This document shows, piece after piece, positions 1 to 6,008 of a stretch of DNA of 6,737 bases. Origin of the DNA: Acidimicrobiaceae bacterium (GTDB lineage: Bacteria; Actinomycetota; Acidimicrobiia; Acidimicrobiales; UBA8190); contig DMNK01000155.1 in the NCBI GenBank assembly GCA_003453695.1, forward strand, positions 1-6,737, written 5' to 3'. A model generated the notes under the pieces. The model did not search any database. It saw nothing but the letters and a program-made list of their open reading frames with translations, and was not told the DNA's origin. Position 1 is the first letter of the stretch, and every line of letters starts with the position of its first letter. The position numbers and the translations under genes are program-made.

Positions 1-951
1 GTTCTGGCTGTTGGTGTCGAAGCCGTCCTCGTTCTGGTCGAACTGGGAGTTCTTGATGACGAGCCGGCCACCGGAGTTCGATCCCGAGTACCCGAGGGCG
101 TTGTGCTCCGCCCAGGCGTCGTCCACGGTCTGGTTGCACTCCTGCTGGCAGGCGCCGATGTAGTAGCCCGAGTCGTTGAAGTTGCTGGCGTAGGTGTGGT
201 CCCAAATCCCGCCGTTCCAGTTGCTCGAGAAGATGCCGTACTGGGCCGCCGTGGCTTCTGTGTCGAAAAAGGTGCTGGTGGCGGTCAGGTACTCGCCCCA
301 GTAACCGGTCCCGGGATTCACCTGACCACTGTCGGCGCCGCCGTTCCACCAGACCTCGTTGCCCGATCCACCACTGGCCGTCCCGGCCAGGAAGTTGCAC
401 GCCGTGAGGTTCTCGACCCAGACCCCGGCCGCCTTCCAGACCATGATCCCGTTGAGGCCCGACCCGGCGGTGCCGAAGTTCTGGTCCACCTTGTTCGTGC
501 TGCAGGGAGGGCCGCTCTGCGTCCCGTCCACGATCACGTTGTTCCGGTTCATCCCCACGAGCCACAGGTTCGGTTCGGTGATGAGGATGCCCGCCGGCGG
601 CGCCCCACTGGGGGCGTTGGCGAGCGAGGTCGTCTTGTAGTCGCCGGGCGCCACGAGCACATACGTCGCTGGCGGGGTCCCGCCGGCCGGGGTGTTCTTC
701 TGCGCCCAGAACTCGGCAGCGTCGACCGCCGGCTGGATGGCCGCGAAGCTGTGGCCCTTGGGGGCCTGCGTCCCGTTGATCGTCCCCACCGTGAACACGC
801 TGTCCGGCCACTTGACGGCGACGTTGGCCGGGGCCGTGGTGAAGCCGATCAGGCCCAGAAGGGTCATGCACACTCCGAGAACCGCCGTCCGTGCACCGAG
901 CAGCCGCCACTTCGGCCGCCGGGGACGGTCTGAACCGCCGCTGCCGCCCAC
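1..951 (-). CDS. Secreted right-handed parallel beta-helix protein, N-terminal 317 codons (runs off the left edge)
   Basis: Reading the minus strand from GTG at 951 gives 317 open codons to base 1, with no stop, so the C-terminus is missing. An in-frame TAG lies two codons upstream and a GGAAGGG ribosome binding site sits 6 nt before the GTG, which fixes the start. Residues 9-21 are rich in Arg/Lys (RPRRPKWRLLGAR). A hydrophobic stretch (about 23-37) and a likely signal peptidase site near APA (40-42) follow, so the product is probably exported by Sec. The mature part has the look of a pectate-lyase-like/NosD-like solenoid: an entry segment (FAAIQPAVDAA, 69-79; YVLVAPGDY, 97-105), then short Asn/Gly-rich turns with repeated strand units such as GVWVENLTACNF and RLVIKNSQFDQNEDGFD. 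Four mature-chain cysteines (150, 185, 268, 272) could form disulfides. No catalytic residues can be assigned. The family is widespread but poorly characterised. The fold call is fairly sure; a substrate cannot be named. Confidence 0.88.
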   Translation of the reverse strand, partial: MGGSGGSDRPRRPKWRLLGARTAVLGVCMTLLGLIGFTTAPANVAVKWPDSVFTVGTINGTQAPKGHSFAAIQPAVDAAEFWAQKNTPAGGTPPATYVLVAPGDYKTTSLANAPSGAPPAGILITEPNLWLVGMNRNNVIVDGTQSGPPCSTNKVDQNFGTAGSGLNGIMVWKAAGVWVENLTACNFLAGTASGGSGNEVWWNGGADSGQVNPGTGYWGEYLTATSTFFDTEATAAQYGIFSSNWNGGIWDHTYASNFNDSGYYIGACQQECNQTVDDAWAEHNALGYSGSNSGGRLVIKNSQFDQNEDGFDTNSQN

Positions 952-957
952 GCTCTA

Positions 958-964
958 CCCTTCC
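958..964 (-). promoter_or_regulatory. Ribosome binding site of the beta-helix gene
   Basis: On the minus strand GGAAGGG lies 6 nt before the GTG at 951. It decides the start: the in-frame ATG at 867 would begin inside the signal peptide's hydrophobic core and lose its basic N-region. Confidence 0.7.
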
Positions 965-987
965 GCCCGAGGCCCCCCTCACCAGGG

Positions 988-1017
988 AGTTTTGCGCCGG
1001 CGCCCGCCCCCTGTCAA
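988..1017 (-). promoter_or_regulatory. Candidate sigma70-type promoter of the beta-helix gene
   Basis: The minus strand carries a perfect TTGACA (1017-1012) followed after 18 bp by AAAACT (993-988). The second hexamer keeps the A at its second position and the final T of a -10 box. Transcription would start near 981, leaving a leader of about 30 nt that contains the ribosome binding site. The spacer includes a 10-bp perfect palindrome, GCGCCGGCGC (994-1003), which could be an operator or could be chance in GC-rich DNA. The -35 match is the strongest in the window; the -10 is weak. Confidence 0.45.
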
Positions 1018-1056
1018 AGACGAGCCGTGGCACCGGGCAGGTGCTAGGGATGAGGT

Positions 1057-1410
1057 GTGGGCGAGGATTGGGCCCGGCCCGTCGTGCATTGGGAGATCGA
1101 GGCGACAGACCCCGAGCGGGCGCGCGCCTTCTACGCCCAGCTGTTCAACTGGCGAATCGAAGACGGCGGTCTCATGTGGGTGCCTGCGGGAATCGGAGGC
1201 CCGGAGCCCGGACCGGCCGGCCACATCCGCCAGGGCGACACACCCCGGGTGACGCTGTACGTCCAGGTCCGCGACCTGCGGGCGTCTCTGTCGCGAGCCG
1301 CCGAACTGGGCGGCACGGCGCTCACCGAGCCTTTCGACGTCCCGAACGGACCCACCATGGCGGCCGTCACCGATCCCGAGGGGAACCCGGTCATGCTCGT
1401 GCAGCAGTGA
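1057..1410 (+). CDS. VOC (glyoxalase/bleomycin-resistance fold) family protein
   Basis: This 117-residue protein has the length and layout of a single-domain VOC protein with two beta-alpha-beta-beta-beta units. Unit one starts at VVHWEIEATDPERARAFYAQLFNW (residues 9-32) and unit two at RVTLYVQVRDLRASLSRAAELGG (64-86). It ends in the family's typical DPEGNPVMLVQ segment (107-116). His11 occupies the usual first metal-ligand position. The C-terminal glutamate ligand, normally shortly after DPEGN, is replaced by Met113 or its neighbours, so classical metal-dependent glyoxalase I activity is doubtful. GTG at 1057 is chosen because AGGGA (1046-1050) lies 6 nt upstream. The same bases form TGC-TAGGGA, which could instead be an extended -10 box. 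The gene is divergent from the beta-helix gene and converges on the barrel gene 14 bp away. Substrate unknown; cytoplasmic. Confidence 0.88.
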   Translation: MGEDWARPVVHWEIEATDPERARAFYAQLFNWRIEDGGLMWVPAGIGGPEPGPAGHIRQGDTPRVTLYVQVRDLRASLSRAAELGGTALTEPFDVPNGPTMAAVTDPEGNPVMLVQQ

Positions 1411-1424
1411 CGTACCCGGTCGAG

Positions 1425-1718
1425 TCAGTCGAGGGTGTGGTAGCGGTCGGTGTGGAGGCTCGTCTGCTCCAGGCACGCCATGAACGCCCCCATCACCGGG
1501 TCGTCGACGGCGAGCACCGTTGAGCGTTCGGCGTCCTCTTCAGCCACCCACAGCGTGACCACCGCCCAGGTGCCGTCAGCCGCCCGGGCGGTGGTGCGAC
1601 GCAGGAAGCCGGAGTGGTTCGGGATGAACTCCGTCTGCACCTGACGGTCGAGCTCGAGGAACTCGGCCTCGTCGGCCCCGGGTCGAAGTCGGAACGTCAT
1701 GACCTCGACCACCGACAT
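1425..1718 (-). CDS. Small dimeric alpha/beta-barrel protein (antibiotic-biosynthesis-monooxygenase-like fold)
   Basis: The 97-residue product begins MSVVEVMTFRLRPG and shows the ferredoxin-like pattern of dimeric alpha/beta-barrel proteins. There is a first strand (3-11), a helix with DEAEFLELDRQVQ (16-28), then FIPNHSGFLRRTTAR (31-45), a central strand WAVVTLWVAEEDAER (51-65) and a C-terminal helix around DDPVMGAFMACLEQ (72-85). The frame stays open upstream to 1847, but ATG at 1718 is chosen because a GAGGAG ribosome binding site precedes it by 6 nt and the upstream residues look non-coding. Relatives include Abm-type monooxygenases, chlorite dismutase-like and EthD-like proteins and many uncharacterised members. 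I see no residue set that decides between them. It is divergent from the hydrolase gene, sharing a 110-bp regulatory gap. The fold call is moderately sure; function is unknown. Confidence 0.8.
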   Translation of the reverse strand: MSVVEVMTFRLRPGADEAEFLELDRQVQTEFIPNHSGFLRRTTARAADGTWAVVTLWVAEEDAERSTVLAVDDPVMGAFMACLEQTSLHTDRYHTLD

Positions 1719-1724
1719 GGACCG

Positions 1725-1730
1725 CTCCTC
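1725..1730 (-). promoter_or_regulatory. Ribosome binding site of the alpha/beta-barrel gene
   Basis: GAGGAG on the minus strand, 6 nt before ATG 1718, is the strongest Shine-Dalgarno in the window. It argues for the 97-residue product over the 140-residue extension. Confidence 0.8.
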
Positions 1731-1759
1731 TGCGGGTAGGAACATTGCGTGGCAGGCAC

Positions 1760-1765
1760 ACTGTA
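1760..1765 (-). promoter_or_regulatory. Candidate -10 box of the alpha/beta-barrel gene
   Basis: The minus strand reads TACAGT, matching the TAnAnT pattern at four of six positions, about 41 nt upstream of ATG 1718. Transcription from near 1753 would give a leader of about 35 nt carrying GAGGAG. No recognisable -35 lies 16-18 bp upstream, so support is weak. Confidence 0.3.
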
Positions 1766-1792
1766 CGGCTCGGTGACAGCCCGGAGGCTCCA

Positions 1793-1804
1793 CCGGCGCG
1801 CCGG
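1793..1804. promoter_or_regulatory. 12-bp perfect palindrome in the divergent gap, possible operator
   Basis: CCGGCGCGCCGG is its own reverse complement. It lies where the -35 region of the hydrolase promoter should be, 10 bp before the TAGGAT -10 candidate, and upstream of the divergent barrel gene's promoter. A repressor or activator bound here could control one or both genes. A 12-bp palindrome is expected a few times by chance in a GC-rich window of this size, so position is the main argument. Confidence 0.25.
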
Positions 1805-1814
1805 AATGTCCCTT

Positions 1815-1820
1815 TAGGAT
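1815..1820 (+). promoter_or_regulatory. Candidate -10 box of the hydrolase gene (leaderless or near-leaderless start)
   Basis: TAGGAT lies 8 nt before ATG 1829, so transcription would begin on or within 1-2 nt of the start codon. The embedded AGGA (1816-1819) could alternatively be a ribosome binding site 9 nt from the ATG. There is no -35 match. Confidence 0.4.
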
Positions 1821-1828
1821 CGTTGTCG

Positions 1829-3079
1829 ATGGGCGTGGGCGTTCCATCTCGGATCCCGGGGGTCATGGGCAGTGCGTGGCGAGCGGCGCTGCGGGTGGCC
1901 GGTGACCCCCGGACCATGGGGGTCCTGCAAGCGGCGCCGCGCACGGCCGCCTTCCTCACCCACGCCAACGCCCGCACGGCGGCTGCCGACGTGGACGACA
2001 CCGTGGTCCCCGTCCGTCCCAGCCCGGCGCTGGCCGCCCAGGTGCTCCTGGACGAGGTGATGATCGCTGCCTTCAGGCACCCGCGCCTCATTCCCAGGGG
2101 CGACGACTACGCCAAGGCGGCCGCCGACCTCCTCTCGACACGGGCCGCCCTCGAGGCCGGTGGCTGGCTGGCGGACCCTGCCGCCTACCACGGGCGTCCG
2201 CCCGCCCCCGACCTCGTGGTGCGACGGCCTGCCCAGGTCCCCGGCATGCGCTACGACCACGTCGCCTTCCCGAGCGCCTGGGAACCGCGTCCTGGTGAGC
2301 CGGGAAGGGACCGCTGGCTCTCGTACTCGGCCAACCGCACCGCCCACGCCTGGGTGGCGCGGGCCCGTCACGACACCGGATCGTGGCTGGTGTGCGTGCA
2401 CGGGTTCGGCATGGGCGCCAACCCGTTGTTCGACCTCAACGCTTTCCGCGCCACGCAGCTCGTCCGCCAGGGGATAAACGTCGCCGTTGCCGTCCTGCCC
2501 ATGCACGGCCGGCGTTCGGGCGGCCGTGCACCGGGCGAGGGCTTCATGTCCATCGACCTCGTCGACTCCATGCACGGCCTGGCGCAAGCGGCCTGGGACG
2601 TCCGACGCCTCGTGGCGTGGTTGCGGGCCGACCAAGGGGCGCAGCGGGTCGGGATCTTCGGCCATTCCCTGGGTGGGCACGTGGCATCACTGGTCGCCGC
2701 CCTCGAGGACGACCTGTGCTGCGTCATCGCCGGGATCCCCGTCGTGGACCTGCCCGACCTGTTCCGGCGTCACAGCACGCCCGCCATCGCACGACAGGCC
2801 GAGAAGCACGGCGCCCTCGGCTCCGCCGCCGACGACGTGCACCGTGTCGTCTCGCCGCTCGGCCTCGCCTGCCGAGTGCCGCTCGAGGGGCGATTCATCT
2901 TCGGCGGGCTGGGCGACCGGATGGCCACCTTCGGGCACGCCCATCGCCTGTGGCTGCACTGGGACCGGCCTCGGCTCGCCACCTACGGCGGCGGTCACGT
3001 GGGCTTCTACTGGTCGGGAGCGGTCCGCCGCCTCGTCAACGACGCCGTGGCCGAGTCAGGCCTCGCCCGCGCCGCCTGA
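1829..3079 (+). CDS. Alpha/beta-hydrolase, lipase/esterase-like
   Basis: The 416-residue protein carries a complete serine-hydrolase core. HGFGMG (from His191) fits the oxyanion-hole loop, GHSLGG the nucleophile elbow with Ser280, FGGLGDRMATF the acid loop with Asp363, and GGGHVGF the catalytic His390. About 180 residues precede the core. They look like helical cap or family-specific sequence, with no clear signal peptide or membrane helix, so the protein is probably cytoplasmic or peripherally bound. The segment after the nucleophile (ALEDDLCCVIAGIPVVDL) resembles large uncharacterised actinobacterial hydrolases, perhaps ABHD18/DUF2048-like; I cannot confirm that. Start choice: ATG 1829 has a TAGGAT promoter-like box 8 nt upstream. 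ATG 1865 is a possible later start, and the upstream TTG 1745 would run through the divergent promoter region. The 3' end overlaps the convergent WS/DGAT gene by 24 bp. An ester lipid substrate is inferred from this neighbour only. Confidence 0.92.
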   Translation: MGVGVPSRIPGVMGSAWRAALRVAGDPRTMGVLQAAPRTAAFLTHANARTAAADVDDTVVPVRPSPALAAQVLLDEVMIAAFRHPRLIPRGDDYAKAAADLLSTRAALEAGGWLADPAAYHGRPPAPDLVVRRPAQVPGMRYDHVAFPSAWEPRPGEPGRDRWLSYSANRTAHAWVARARHDTGSWLVCVHGFGMGANPLFDLNAFRATQLVRQGINVAVAVLPMHGRRSGGRAPGEGFMSIDLVDSMHGLAQAAWDVRRLVAWLRADQGAQRVGIFGHSLGGHVASLVAALEDDLCCVIAGIPVVDLPDLFRRHSTPAIARQAEKHGALGSAADDVHRVVSPLGLACRVPLEGRFIFGGLGDRMATFGHAHRLWLHWDRPRLATYGGGHVGFYWSGAVRRLVNDAVAESGLARAA

Positions 3080-4549
3080 GCTCGTCCCCCCGCCTGTGCG
3101 GGCCCGGGTCGCCGGCTTCCGGCGCGGTCTGGCCTCCTGGGGGGCGCTCTGCTTGTCAGCCGCCGTCACGAGCTCGTGCAGTGCCTCGGGCACGGCTTCG
3201 GCCAGATCCCAGATCCCCGGCACGAGCTCCTTGCAGGCGATGAAGCCAACGCCGATGCGGTCCTCGTTGGACAGCACGGTCACGTTCAGGCCGGCACCGT
3301 CCATGATCGGACCGAGCGGGTACAGCCCCGTCAAGCGGGCGCCGGCCACGTACAGCGGCACAGGCGGGCCGGGCACGTTCGAAAGGATCAGGTTGTGCAC
3401 GACCGGGTGACGCTCGGACAGGCGCAACCCTGAGTAGAGGCGAGCCGCCAGGGTGAAGGTGTTCGGTGCGGCGTGCTCCGCCCACTTCATGAGGGTGTCG
3501 GCGCCGACCATCTTGTACAGCTCTTTGGCCTCGGCATTGGACTGGCCGATGGCCCTGAGCCGCTCCACGGGGTCTTCCTGGTCGGTCATCAGGCTCGAGA
3601 ACATGAGCGAGACCTTGGTGGTGCCCTCGTGACCCGCCGTCTGGTCGTGGACTGACACGGGGACGGCGGCGATGAGCGACTTGTCCGGCAACTCGTCCCC
3701 GGCCTCCAGATAACGCCGCAAGGCGCCACTCACCACTGCCGACACCACGTCGTTCACCTTGACGCCGAAGGCCTCCTTCACCTTCTTCACGTCCTCGAGG
3801 GGGATCTCCGTGAAGGCGATGGTGCGGTGCGGCGTGATGCTGGCGTTGAACGACGTGCGGGGCGCCGTGAAGGGGGCGGCCAGTCCCTTGCCCCGGCGAC
3901 GTCCCGCCCGCAGGATCGTCTCGCCCAGGCGCATCACCGTGCTCGGCACCAGCCGCGCCATCTCGAGGGGCCGGGTCAACGTCTCCACCGCTCCTCGACC
4001 GAAGAGCTCGAGCTCTCCCGGCACACGCTCGGAGCCGGTGTCCTTCGGAATCTCGGGCGACGAAGAGGGCACGGGCTCCAGGTCGAACAGATACACCATG
4101 AGGTTGGCGCCGGAGATACCGTCGATGGTGGAGTGGTGCATCTTGGCGAAGATGGCCACCTTCCCCCCGGCCAGGCCTTCGACGACCCACATCTCCCACA
4201 GGGGGCGGGAGCGGTCCAAGGGCCGGCTGGCGATGTCTCCTGCCACGGCGGCCAGCTCCCTGTCGCCGCCGGGGGAGGGGACACCGATGCGACGCAGGTG
4301 GTAGTCGAGGTCGAAGTCGGGGTCCTTCACCCAGTAGGGGCGACCGAAGTTGAACGGCGGCGCCACGAGCTTGCGGCTCATGGCCGGCATGAAGGGATGG
4401 CGCTCCTCGAGCAACTGGTGGATGCGGGAGAAGGAGTATCCGCCCGGCATGGTGGACGGGTCGAGGATGAGCAACCCGCAGACGTGCATGTGCATGCTCG
4501 GGGTCTCGAAGTAGAGAAATGCGGCGTCCAGGCCGCCCAGGCGCTCCAC
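3056..4549 (-). CDS. WS/DGAT family wax ester synthase / diacylglycerol acyltransferase
   Basis: The 497-residue protein is full length for the bacterial family, which transfers acyl-CoA to fatty alcohols or diacylglycerol to make storage wax esters or triacylglycerol at the membrane or lipid-droplet surface. It opens with the typical MERLGGLDAAFLYFETP. It carries PLW at 116-118 and the catalytic HHSTIDG (His138, His139, Asp143, Gly144) matching HHxxxDG. NDVVSAVVSGALRRYL (266-281) carries the conserved ND, and the C-terminal half has SNVPGP (390-395) and PLGPIMDGAGLNVTV (411-425). The last 30 residues are a low-complexity Arg/Gly/Ser tail. GTG 4549 is the only sensible start: an in-frame TAA lies three codons upstream and the family N-terminus begins here. 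There is no Shine-Dalgarno; TAAGCT 6 nt upstream suggests a leaderless transcript. It lies 38 bp behind the small membrane protein gene. Substrate preference cannot be read from sequence. Confidence 0.97.
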   Translation of the reverse strand: MERLGGLDAAFLYFETPSMHMHVCGLLILDPSTMPGGYSFSRIHQLLEERHPFMPAMSRKLVAPPFNFGRPYWVKDPDFDLDYHLRRIGVPSPGGDRELAAVAGDIASRPLDRSRPLWEMWVVEGLAGGKVAIFAKMHHSTIDGISGANLMVYLFDLEPVPSSSPEIPKDTGSERVPGELELFGRGAVETLTRPLEMARLVPSTVMRLGETILRAGRRRGKGLAAPFTAPRTSFNASITPHRTIAFTEIPLEDVKKVKEAFGVKVNDVVSAVVSGALRRYLEAGDELPDKSLIAAVPVSVHDQTAGHEGTTKVSLMFSSLMTDQEDPVERLRAIGQSNAEAKELYKMVGADTLMKWAEHAAPNTFTLAARLYSGLRLSERHPVVHNLILSNVPGPPVPLYVAGARLTGLYPLGPIMDGAGLNVTVLSNEDRIGVGFIACKELVPGIWDLAEAVPEALHELVTAADKQSAPQEARPRRKPATRARTGGGTSSGGAGEA

Positions 4550-4555
4550 GGTGCG

Positions 4556-4561
4556 AGCTTA
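4556..4561 (-). promoter_or_regulatory. Candidate -10 box giving a leaderless WS/DGAT transcript
   Basis: TAAGCT on the minus strand ends 6 nt before GTG 4549, so a transcript from it would begin at the start codon. The intervening CGCACC is not a ribosome binding site. The box lies in the 38-bp gap after the membrane-protein gene, so the WS/DGAT may have its own promoter as well as readthrough from upstream. Confidence 0.45.
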
Positions 4562-4587
4562 CGGCCGGGTCGCCGCCGCCCGCTCGG

Positions 4588-4884
4588 TCAGACCGGCTCG
4601 GTGCCCACCTCCATGCCCATCTCGCGCAGGGACTGCTCGATCACGAGCTCGCACAGCTCGGAGATGCTGGCATCCACGATGAGCACGTCTTGGGCGAGAC
4701 GGCGGGCCTCGGCCGCCGCCGCTTCGAACTGCCGGCGTTGGCGGTCGCGTTCGGATCGGGCCCGGGACCGCAGGAATGCAACGGCAGCCACGAACACCAC
4801 ATCGGCCACGATGGCAACCGCGAAAAGCGCCACTCCGCCCTCCCTGAGGTTCTCGGTCCGGCTTCCGAATGAGGAACGACTCAC
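4588..4884 (-). CDS. Small single-span membrane protein with charged/helical tail, unknown function
   Basis: The 98-residue product has one clear hydrophobic segment (about 17-38, GVALFAVAIVADVVFVAAVAFL). A strongly basic stretch follows directly (RSRARSERDRQRRQ, 39-52), so the positive-inside rule puts the C-terminus in the cytoplasm. Residues 53-90 are Ala/Glu/Leu-rich and probably a long helix or short coiled coil (FEAAAAEARRLAQDVLIVDASISELCELVIEQSL). GTG 4884 is chosen because AAAGGA (4893-4898) lies 8 nt upstream. It ends 38 bp before the WS/DGAT gene on the same strand, so the two are probably co-transcribed at least in part. A role such as holding the acyltransferase at the membrane is a guess from position only; I do not recognise a family. 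The coding call rests on start signal, membrane pattern and placement. Confidence 0.75.
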   Translation of the reverse strand: MSRSSFGSRTENLREGGVALFAVAIVADVVFVAAVAFLRSRARSERDRQRRQFEAAAAEARRLAQDVLIVDASISELCELVIEQSLREMGMEVGTEPV

Positions 4885-4892
4885 TCTGGGCG

Positions 4893-4898
4893 TCCTTT
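4893..4898 (-). promoter_or_regulatory. Ribosome binding site of the small membrane protein gene
   Basis: AAAGGA on the minus strand, 8 nt before GTG 4884, supports this gene and its non-ATG start. Confidence 0.6.
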
Positions 4899-4948
4899 CG
4901 GTGACCGTTGGGCGTCGCCGAGAGGGGACTCGGGGTCCGGGCCGGGCC

Positions 4949-4954
4949 TAACCT
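4949..4954 (+). promoter_or_regulatory. Candidate -10 box giving a leaderless oxidoreductase transcript
   Basis: TAACCT ends exactly 6 nt before ATG 4961, and the intervening GCGCCG is not a ribosome binding site. No -35 match is visible. The 76-bp gap is shared with the divergent membrane protein gene and includes a weak CCGAG/CTCGG stem (4918-4933). Confidence 0.45.
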
Positions 4955-4960
4955 GCGCCG

Positions 4961-5959
4961 ATGCCTCCCATCCGTCTCGGGATCCTGGGGGCGGCCCGCA
5001 TCGCTCCGGCGGCCGTGGTCAACCCGGCTCGAGGCGTGGACGACGTGTCGGTGACCGCCGTCGCCGCCCGGGACCGCAACAGAGCCCAGGCCTTCGCCGA
5101 CAAGCACGGCATCCCACGCGTCCTCCCCGATTACCGGGCGATGGTCGAGGACCCCGACCTCGACGCCTTGTACATCCCGCTCCCCAACGGCCTGCACGGG
5201 TCCTGGACCTTGGCGGCGCTGGCTGCCGGCAAGCACGTGCTGTGCGAGAAGCCGTTCACGGCCAACGCCGAGGAAGCGGCGCTGGTCCGGTCGGCGGCGG
5301 AGGACCGTCCCGAGCTGGTGGTGATGGAGGCGTTCCACTACCGCTACCACCCACTGTTCGCCCGGGCGCGCCAGCTGCTCGACGAGGGGGCCATCGGGAC
5401 GATCGAGCACATCGACACCCGCCTGTGCTTCCCGCTGCTCCTGCGCAAGGACATCCGCTGGCAGCTGGCGCTGGCGGGCGGCGCCCTCATGGACGCCGGC
5501 TGCTACACGATCCACATGCTGCGCCACCTGGCCGGAGCCGAGCCTCGGGTCACCGGCGCCAGGATGCGGCTCTTCTCGCCGGGAGTCGACCGGTTCGTGC
5601 AGGCGCACTACCGCTTCGCCGACGGGGTCACGGGCAGGACCACGTGCTCGATGCTGTCGGCCCAGCTGCTCCGCCTCGGCTTCACGGTGCGAGGCTCGAG
5701 CGGCTCGCTGCACGTCCTCAACCCCGTGATGCCGAACATGTTCCACCGGCTCACCCTGCGAGGGCGGGGCGGACGCCGCGTCGAGCACGTGGTGCGGCGG
5801 CCCACCTACGACTTCCAGCTCGAGGCGTTCGCCGACGCCGTGTTGAACGGCGCCAAACCGATCACCGGTCCCGACGACGCCGTGGCCAACATGACCGTCA
5901 TCGACGCCGTGTACCGCGCCGCCGGGCTGGAGCCGCGACAGCCCGCTGCCGTCGCGTGA
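4961..5959 (+). CDS. Gfo/Idh/MocA family NAD(P)-dependent oxidoreductase
   Basis: The 332-residue protein is full length for the family. The N-terminal Rossmann domain opens with RLGILGAARIA (5-15), where GxxGxA contacts the dinucleotide. PLPNGLHGSW (73-82) leads into HVLCEKPFTANAEEA (92-106), the signature EKP with Lys97 as the expected catalytic lysine. The C-terminal alpha/beta domain contains GGALMDAGCYTIHML (173-187). Asp178, Tyr182 and His185 fit the DxGxYxxH pattern, and the Lys/Asp/Tyr arrangement is that of dihydrodiol-dehydrogenase-like and 1,5-anhydrofructose-reductase-like members. The enzyme should oxidise or reduce a sugar, cyclitol or diol in the cytoplasm, but the substrate cannot be named. 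ATG 4961 has no Shine-Dalgarno; TAACCT 6 nt upstream points to leaderless expression. It is divergent from the small membrane protein and convergent with the flavodoxin-like gene, so it stands alone. Confidence 0.95.
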   Translation: MPPIRLGILGAARIAPAAVVNPARGVDDVSVTAVAARDRNRAQAFADKHGIPRVLPDYRAMVEDPDLDALYIPLPNGLHGSWTLAALAAGKHVLCEKPFTANAEEAALVRSAAEDRPELVVMEAFHYRYHPLFARARQLLDEGAIGTIEHIDTRLCFPLLLRKDIRWQLALAGGALMDAGCYTIHMLRHLAGAEPRVTGARMRLFSPGVDRFVQAHYRFADGVTGRTTCSMLSAQLLRLGFTVRGSSGSLHVLNPVMPNMFHRLTLRGRGGRRVEHVVRRPTYDFQLEAFADAVLNGAKPITGPDDAVANMTVIDAVYRAAGLEPRQPAAVA

Positions 5960-5980
5960 GCAGGGTCGGTCTTCGGCGCT

Positions 5981-5994
5981 TCCGCCCGGGCGGA
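5981..5994. terminator. Candidate bidirectional hairpin between convergent genes
   Basis: The 49-bp gap between the oxidoreductase stop (5959) and the flavodoxin-like stop (6009) contains the 14-bp perfect palindrome TCCGCCCGGGCGGA. As RNA it could form a 5-bp stem with a CCGG loop on either strand. There is no T-tract, so it is at best a weak or actinobacterial-style terminator. Confidence 0.35.
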
Positions 5995-6008
5995 GACGGT
6001 TGGTGGGC

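Noticed and set aside
103..933. Long plus-strand open frame over the left region (276 codons), and others at 359-640 and 692-1252
   Set aside because: Compositionally biased, Arg/Pro/Val-rich shadow frames opposite the beta-helix gene, with no domain or ribosome binding site.
1411..1450. Terminator between the VOC and barrel genes
   Set aside because: Only the short direct repeat GTCGAGTCAGTCGAG is visible, with no convincing stem or T-run.
1745..1828. Upstream TTG start extending the hydrolase by 28 residues
   Set aside because: It would cover the divergent promoter region and candidate -10 box; the added residues look non-coding and there is no ribosome binding site.
1719..1847. Upstream extension of the alpha/beta-barrel gene to 140 residues
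   Set aside because: GAGGAG sits perfectly before ATG 1718 and the fold's first strand starts there.
1814..2680. 288-codon minus-strand open frame
   Set aside because: Antisense shadow of the alpha/beta hydrolase; no recognisable motif.
3827..4951. 374-codon plus-strand open frame
   Set aside because: Antisense to the WS/DGAT and membrane protein genes, which have clear family motifs and start signals.
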